DNA of 64,000 nucleotides, from assembly GCA_949300325.1 (NCBI GenBank), contig CASGDQ010000024.1, positions 62,001 to 126,000 of the forward strand. The letters are read 5' to 3'. Below the pieces are notes generated by a model, which worked only from the letters and a program-made list of their open reading frames with translations, searched no databases and was not told where the DNA came from. The stretch is from an uncultured Spirochaetales bacterium. GTDB lineage: Bacteria > Spirochaetota > Spirochaetia > Sphaerochaetales > Sphaerochaetaceae. Of this stretch, positions 59,597-64,000 are shown piece by piece; the first letter of the stretch is position 1, and each line of letters starts with the position of its first letter. A program made the position numbers and the translations under genes.

Positions 59597-62544
59597 CCCC
59601 TTCCCCTTGCAATAAGCTCTTCTCCGATGACGGATACAATCTTCCAATTGGAGGCGCTGAAATAATTCCTGCTGATGCTTTTCATCTCCGCAGTCTCAAC
59701 AACATAATCCTTGTTTATGTAAAGCACGAGGGCATTCCAAACATTTTTCCCCTTTGAATACATCACCGCTCCTGCATTATTCATCAGCTCCATATCCCTC
59801 AGCTCATCATGCACCTTGCCTTTTGAAAGCAATACGGATAAATCGTATTCGAAGATGCTGAACATCTTATCCTTGCCGTCCTGGCACTGCTTCTCCCACA
59901 TCTGGTGCAGCACGTTATTGAAATAATCAAGGACGCTGCGGTCCTCCTGCTCCAAAAATTTTGCAAAAACTCCAGCCTTATTACCAAGAAGTGAGACTAT
60001 CTGGCGGATCGTTTCCGAATATCTGGGATTCTCCAAATCAATTGTGAGGCCATCCTCATCAAAAGAAACCGAAGCCTTTTCATCCTTGACAGCATCAGCA
60101 TATGGCTGCTCTTCGACCTTCATTCTCCCCCGATTAAGATCAACATCATCCTTTGAGAGAGTAAAAACCTTTTCCCCAGATTCTTCGACATATGACGGAG
60201 CATCTTTATGAGCAAGATCTTCCACCTTTTCTTCAGAGCCTGCATCAGAAACCTCATCCGCCTGCTCTTCTTCCAAAGCATCTTCTTCCAAGGTATCTTC
60301 TTCCAAGGTATCTTCTTCCAAGGTATCTTCTTCCAAGGTATCTTCCTCTAAGGTATCTTCCTCTAAGGTATCTTCCTCTAAAGTATCTTCCTCTAAAGTA
60401 TCTTCTTCCAAAGTATCTTCTTCCGCTATCTCAGGAGAAGAAACATCCTCACCAGGCGCTTCTTCTGCACAAGGCTCAAAAGGAGGAACATCCGTTTTTG
60501 CTGCAGTCCCAGCTTGGGTATTTGGAAAATCGGATGAAGATAAATCATCCTTCATAACGGGTTCAGACATAAAAGAATCTTTCTCTAACGATGAGCAAGC
60601 ATCACCTTCAGCCTCTTTTTCTGCATCCTCATCTGGAATTGCAAATGAGAAATCAGGCTCGATTTTCTCGCTCTGCACATCCTCTTCATCAAGGATATCC
60701 ATGAAATTGAGCTGATCGGGATCCTCATCATCCTCAATGGCAGCCTCTTCTTTTATCTCCTCTTCCTCGGTCTCCACCTCATCATCGACATCAAGGTCCA
60801 TATCCTCATCCTCTTCATCTCCAGAATCCAGATAGTCCTCATCATCGTCATATTCATCATCGTCGACACCGTCATACTGAGTATTGTCAACCGCTTTTCC
60901 CAGTTCTTCCTCTATGATGTCCTGGTTATCCTCATAAGTCTCCAGATACTTGCTCTTCTCATCTTCGGATATCGGACAAGAAGAGGAAACAAGACGAGGA
61001 TCTTCCTCCTCCGGCAAAACCTCCTGCTCTGATTCCTCCTCCGGCATATAATCGGCATCATCAAAATCCTCAAGCTCGCTTTCGGGAAGATCCTGGTCGT
61101 CTTCGAGGCGGACTTCCTCATTTGCAACTTCGTCCGACTCAAAAACATCCGAATAAGGAGATGGCTCCACATCCGTATATTCACCCAATATGGTTGTGAA
61201 GAAATCGCTTCTCGTATCATTGCTCTTCACATTCAGCAATTCGACAACGCTGGTGGAAAATGTATTCTCATCCATTTTCACAAGCCTCTCATCCCCATCC
61301 GGATCGACAAAAATAAGCTTGTGACCAAGCTGCGGACGCACCTTCTCATCTTCCATTCTAGCCAGACGTCTTAAAAACCATTGCTGAGGCAAAGCATATG
61401 CATTGATATCCAGAAGGCTTTCCAATACGGAAATATCGATCTTCTTGCCATCGAAAGAATATACTCCGACCACATCGGTCTCTGTAAAAAGCCAGGACAG
61501 TGCCCGATATGTCGCGGCGGTAATCCTGGAGTGCAGGTTGAGGGTTTCTGATGCCACGCGCTGCGCACAGGATAATATATATTTGCCCACGAAAGAAAAA
61601 TACATGTCCCCAACTTTCAAGAATGGGAAAACAGTGCTTATCCAAAGCCCTTTGGAAAAGAAATAGTTTTCAAAGTTCAGCGATCCGGTCTCCACGGAAA
61701 GCTTATCCAAGGCCTTTGCCGACATATTGGAGCAGAACTCAGGCCTGAAAAGATCGAATCCATCGCGCTGCCCCTCAAGACGGAGCGCCTGCTGATATAT
61801 CGAAGCATCCTTATAGACCTTCATCTTCAGCTGCTCATCATCAAGGCCTGCTCCACCTTCCTCAGCCTTGAGCTTAGCCATGCGCAAAAGCACCTCGCTT
61901 TTGAATGCTGCGCTTTCCTGGCTCAGACGATCGATTCCCTCAAGGCTTTCATATGCGATAGAAGATAATCCGGTTATGAACTCATCGACCTTCATACCGA
62001 AAAAAGAGGATACTATCTCCTCTTCCCCCTCGAAGGAGGTATGGGCCATAAGCTTTTCCTCTTCAAGCTTTTTCTTATCCTTAAATTCCGGGAAAAACTG
62101 ATGATAAAGGGCAATCCTGTAATCCGAGGCGCCTTTTTCATCGGTATTTCCTTTTAAAAACTCAAGTGCGGCACGGCTGTCCAAAAGGCGGCAAAGCTTT
62201 CTGGAAACATCCTGTCCAAGATTGACAAGCCTAAGCCAATCCTTCTCCCTGACATCCCTGTTGGAGCTCCTTCTTTCATACATCGAAGAAGAAAGGATCG
62301 ATTGGACAAGCACCGGAAGCAGCCGGTAGGAACGCAAGGTCTCTTCATTTTTCTGGATCCGTGTGATACGGCGCTCCTCCCATACGCACATCTTCACCAA
62401 TTCCAATGGATGATAGGAAGAAAGGATTTCCGCGATATTCTTGAAATCCAGGCGGAGGTAATTCTCCGCTTCCGTGACATTGCGCTCAGCCTTCTCCTTT
62501 GAGATGCTCAAGAGCGGTAGAAAATCATTTGAAAGGTTGTCCAC
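59593..62544 (-). CDS. Large acidic protein with 15-bp tandem repeats (983 aa)
   Basis: I do not recognise this protein. Residues 1-450 are mixed and helical, starting [20 protein letters not shown], with no transmembrane segment. A long, very acidic, probably disordered stretch follows (about 455-830), containing nine EEDTL pentapeptides and one EEDAL. The last 150 residues are ordered again, with [20 protein letters not shown] and [20 protein letters not shown]. The GTG start has AGGAG 7 bases upstream. It may be cytoplasmic and adaptor-like; PilZ-like or scaffolding roles cannot be judged. It overlaps the IMPase gene by 4 bases. Confidence 0.75.
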   Translation of the reverse strand: MDNLSNDFLPLLSISKEKAERNVTEAENYLRLDFKNIAEILSSYHPLELVKMCVWEERRITRIQKNEETLRSYRLLPVLVQSILSSSMYERRSSNRDVREKDWLRLVNLGQDVSRKLCRLLDSRAALEFLKGNTDEKGASDYRIALYHQFFPEFKDKKKLEEEKLMAHTSFEGEEEIVSSFFGMKVDEFITGLSSIAYESLEGIDRLSQESAAFKSEVLLRMAKLKAEEGGAGLDDEQLKMKVYKDASIYQQALRLEGQRDGFDLFRPEFCSNMSAKALDKLSVETGSLNFENYFFSKGLWISTVFPFLKVGDMYFSFVGKYILSCAQRVASETLNLHSRITAATYRALSWLFTETDVVGVYSFDGKKIDISVLESLLDINAYALPQQWFLRRLARMEDEKVRPQLGHKLIFVDPDGDERLVKMDENTFSTSVVELLNVKSNDTRSDFFTTILGEYTDVEPSPYSDVFESDEVANEEVRLEDDQDLPESELEDFDDADYMPEEESEQEVLPEEEDPRLVSSSCPISEDEKSKYLETYEDNQDIIEEELGKAVDNTQYDGVDDDEYDDDEDYLDSGDEEDEDMDLDVDDEVETEEEEIKEEAAIEDDEDPDQLNFMDILDEEDVQSEKIEPDFSFAIPDEDAEKEAEGDACSSLEKDSFMSEPVMKDDLSSSDFPNTQAGTAAKTDVPPFEPCAEEAPGEDVSSPEIAEEDTLEEDTLEEDTLEEDTLEEDTLEEDTLEEDTLEEDTLEEDTLEEDALEEEQADEVSDAGSEEKVEDLAHKDAPSYVEESGEKVFTLSKDDVDLNRGRMKVEEQPYADAVKDEKASVSFDEDGLTIDLENPRYSETIRQIVSLLGNKAGVFAKFLEQEDRSVLDYFNNVLHQMWEKQCQDGKDKMFSIFEYDLSVLLSKGKVHDELRDMELMNNAGAVMYSKGKNVWNALVLYINKDYVVETAEMKSISRNYFSASNWKIVSVIGEELIARGRG
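60271..60420. repeat. 15-bp tandem repeat (10 units) within the acidic gene
   Basis: Ten perfectly in-frame 15-base units of the form TTCCAAGGTATCTTC run from 60271 to 60420, encoding [10 protein letters not shown] on the minus strand. Units fall in blocks (TTCCAAGG, CTCTAAGG, CTCTAAAG, TTCCAAAG), as expected of recent expansion by slippage or unequal exchange. The copy number is likely to vary among strains. Confidence 0.95.
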
Positions 62545-62603
62545 AGGATAACTCCTAGCTTTTGATTATATTGCATATTCCGTTTTACGGAAACATCCGG
62601 CAA

Positions 62604-62636
62604 CAAATAAAATGCCGCAATGAAAAGACTGCGGCA
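62604..62636 (-). terminator. Intrinsic terminator of the aminotransferase gene
   Basis: On the minus strand TGCCGCA (62636-62630) pairs with TGCGGCA (62619-62613), followed by TTTTATTTG. Confidence 0.85.
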
Positions 62637-62646
62637 CCCTGATCTG

Positions 62647-63858
62647 TCATTCACCTATTTTCATGACCTGTTTTCTATAAGCCTCAAGCCCGTGCTTGAG
62701 ACATTTCGCAGCAAGCAGAAGCTCATTCTCATTAAGCACGTATGCAAATCTCGCCTGATTATGTCCCAGCCCTTTCGTAACATAAAAATCCTCGGCAGGA
62801 GCGAACATGACCGTCGCACCCTCGTAAGAAAAATCCTTGAGCATGAATATGGCAAATTTCTCGGCATCATCCACAGGAAGGGATGCAACGAAATAAAAAG
62901 CTCCTTTCGGCATCGAGCATACCACTCCAGGAATCTTCTGCATCTCGGAAATCAGCAGGTTGCGCCTGCGCTCATAATTCTCCCTGACATCCTCGATATA
63001 GTCCTCTCCTGCAGTAAGGGCTTTTTCCGCCGCAACCTGCTCCACAGCAGGCGGGCATAGCCTGGCCTGTGCGAGCTTGAGCGCATTCTCAAGGACTTCC
63101 TTATTCCTGGTGACAATGGCTCCGATTCTCGCTCCACACATGCTGAAGCGCTTGGAGAAGCTGTCTATGCAGATGACCCTGTCGGAATATTCGGGAAAAG
63201 AAAGAACACTGGTAAAGCTCTTTCCATCATAGCAGAATTCCCTATAAACCTCGTCGACAACAAGGAAAATATCATGCTTCTTGCAAAGCTCAAGGATGGC
63301 AAGAAGCTCATCCTTTGTATAAATATGCCCAGTAGGGTTGTTCGGCGAACAAAGGATTATGCCCATGGTCTTTTTGCCGATCTTCTTCTCAAACTCGCTG
63401 ATCGGCGGCAGGACAAAACCATCCTCTATGCGGCTTGTCACAGGAACAAGATTGACCATGGCTATGTTTGCAAACGTAGCAACATTAGTATAGTACGGCT
63501 CGGGGATTATGAATTCATCATATGGATCACAAAGCGTCATGAATGCAAACTGGATGGCTTCTGAGCCGCCGGTTGTGATAAGTATGTTGCCCTCATCCAA
63601 ATCGGTGATGCCATACTTTTCATAATACTTCAAAAACCCTCTTCTCAGCTCCACCTCCCCTTCCGAAAGGCCGTAAGCGATTATATCGTCCTTGTATCCC
63701 TTTATCGCATCCAAAGCCTCCTTCGGCGTTTTGATATCAGGCTGCCCGATATTCAGATGCACCACATGTATGCCGCGGGCTTCGGCCGCTCTTGAATACG
63801 GCACAAGCCTTCTGATCGGCGAGCACTGGAACGATGAAATCCTATTTGACATCCGCAT
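62647..63858 (-). CDS. Class I/II pyridoxal-phosphate aminotransferase
   Basis: A 403-residue aspartate-aminotransferase-fold enzyme. Visible are NIGQPDIKTPKEALDAI, TTGGSEAIQFAFMTLCDP, ILCSPNNPTGHIYTKDEL, VVDEVYREFCY and the PLP-lysine segment CIDSFSKRFSMCGARIG, with the substrate Arg in HNQARFAYVLNE. It most resembles aspartate or aromatic aminotransferases (family I gamma); the substrate is not settled, though a Tyr-pathway role with tyrA is possible. GGAGG lies 8 bases before the ATG at 63858. Confidence 0.92.
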   Translation of the reverse strand: MRMSNRISSFQCSPIRRLVPYSRAAEARGIHVVHLNIGQPDIKTPKEALDAIKGYKDDIIAYGLSEGEVELRRGFLKYYEKYGITDLDEGNILITTGGSEAIQFAFMTLCDPYDEFIIPEPYYTNVATFANIAMVNLVPVTSRIEDGFVLPPISEFEKKIGKKTMGIILCSPNNPTGHIYTKDELLAILELCKKHDIFLVVDEVYREFCYDGKSFTSVLSFPEYSDRVICIDSFSKRFSMCGARIGAIVTRNKEVLENALKLAQARLCPPAVEQVAAEKALTAGEDYIEDVRENYERRRNLLISEMQKIPGVVCSMPKGAFYFVASLPVDDAEKFAIFMLKDFSYEGATVMFAPAEDFYVTKGLGHNQARFAYVLNENELLLAAKCLKHGLEAYRKQVMKIGE

Positions 63859-63872
63859 TTGGTTTTCCTCCT

Positions 63873-63894
63873 AAAAAACAGCCCCTTGCGGGGC
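63873..63894 (-). terminator. Terminator between the partial gene and the aminotransferase gene
   Basis: On the minus strand GCCCC (63894-63890) pairs with GGGGC (63885-63881) with a 4-base loop, followed by TG and six T. The T-run is directly ahead of the aminotransferase ribosome site, so it could also act as an attenuator. Confidence 0.65.
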
Positions 63895-63917
63895 CATGAA
63901 AAATCCTTTCTCTCCGC

Positions 63918-64000
63918 TTAATCTGAGAACATATCCTTGTCTGCAGGTACGGGGGCGTTGGGATTTGCCTGGGAAGTATCCACCAGGCGCTGTATGAATT
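63918..64000 (-). CDS. C-terminal end of an unidentified protein (partial)
   Basis: The minus-strand frame is open from the window edge to TAA (63920-63918) and encodes FIQRLVDTSQANPNAPV and a further nine residues. It is followed by a terminator 24 bases on. Too short to identify; the proline-rich polar end looks like a tail. Confidence 0.5.
   Translation of the reverse strand, partial: FIQRLVDTSQANPNAPVPADKDMFSD

Noticed and set aside
60271-60420. Array of repeats that could be taken for CRISPR
   Set aside because: Units are 15 bases, contiguous without spacers, and in frame in a coding gene.

Overview
The window looks like chromosomal DNA from a host-associated or fermentative spirochaete (Spirochaetota, probably near Sphaerochaetaceae or Treponemataceae). 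Evidence for this is indirect: periplasmic binding proteins whose signal peptides end in FAGG, an mglBAC sugar transporter, several family-restricted lipoproteins and outer-membrane barrels, a PyrB-PyrI fusion, biotin uptake without biotin synthesis, and base composition in the mid-40s %GC by eye. No rRNA, tRNA, insertion sequence, prophage or CRISPR array was seen. Genes are packed very tightly. Starts and stops overlap as ATGA, GTGA, TTGA or TGATG, and several convergent pairs touch or overlap.

Layout: the end of mtnA (1-213); mglB-mglA-mglC on the minus strand (343-4924), with a coiled-coil extension on MglC; a tRNA-synthetase run gltX-glyS-tyrS (5123-9172). Next is a five-gene minus-strand operon (9247-13557) of PHP-domain protein, RloA-like ATPase, RloB-like protein, membrane LuxR regulator and alpha/beta hydrolase. 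This is the best candidate for an undescribed, defence-like system. Then come uncharacterised lipoprotein genes (13787-16092), an ABC transporter of the tryptophan/tyrosine type (16505-19289), an outer-membrane protein plus lipoprotein pair (19405-22093) and a MATE exporter. The block rplU-rpmA-obgE-nadD-yqeK-lipoprotein-rsfS follows (23667-27315), then argS, birA and bioY with a clear BirA operator, cysE, mtaB, tyrA, pta, small hydrolases, rsmA, a comEC gene broken by an in-frame TAG, a phosphoglucomutase, an rRNA methyltransferase and corA. A complete pyrimidine operon pyrBI-pyrE-pyrF-pyrDK-pyrC (47522-53435) is followed by a Wzc/Wza polysaccharide-export pair, ridA, an inositol-monophosphatase-family gene, a 983-residue acidic protein with a 15-bp tandem repeat, and an aminotransferase.

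Three regulatory themes stand out. (1) Many genes that begin a transcript have no Shine-Dalgarno sequence but a -35/-10 promoter ending only 6-10 bases before the ATG, which suggests leaderless mRNAs; genes inside operons usually have a good GGAGG. (2) pyrBI is preceded by a 25-codon leader ORF with a U-rich end, immediately followed by a terminator hairpin; this is the layout of enterobacterial pyrBI attenuation. (3) corA is preceded by a 19-codon leader ORF with acidic and proline residues and a hairpin over its ribosome-binding region, resembling mgtL/corL control. A BirA operator, three repeated AAACGCTTT sites at tyrA/pta and a palindrome at a tetR promoter add to the regulatory picture.

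All functional calls come from reading translated sequence and motifs. No database search or folding program was run.
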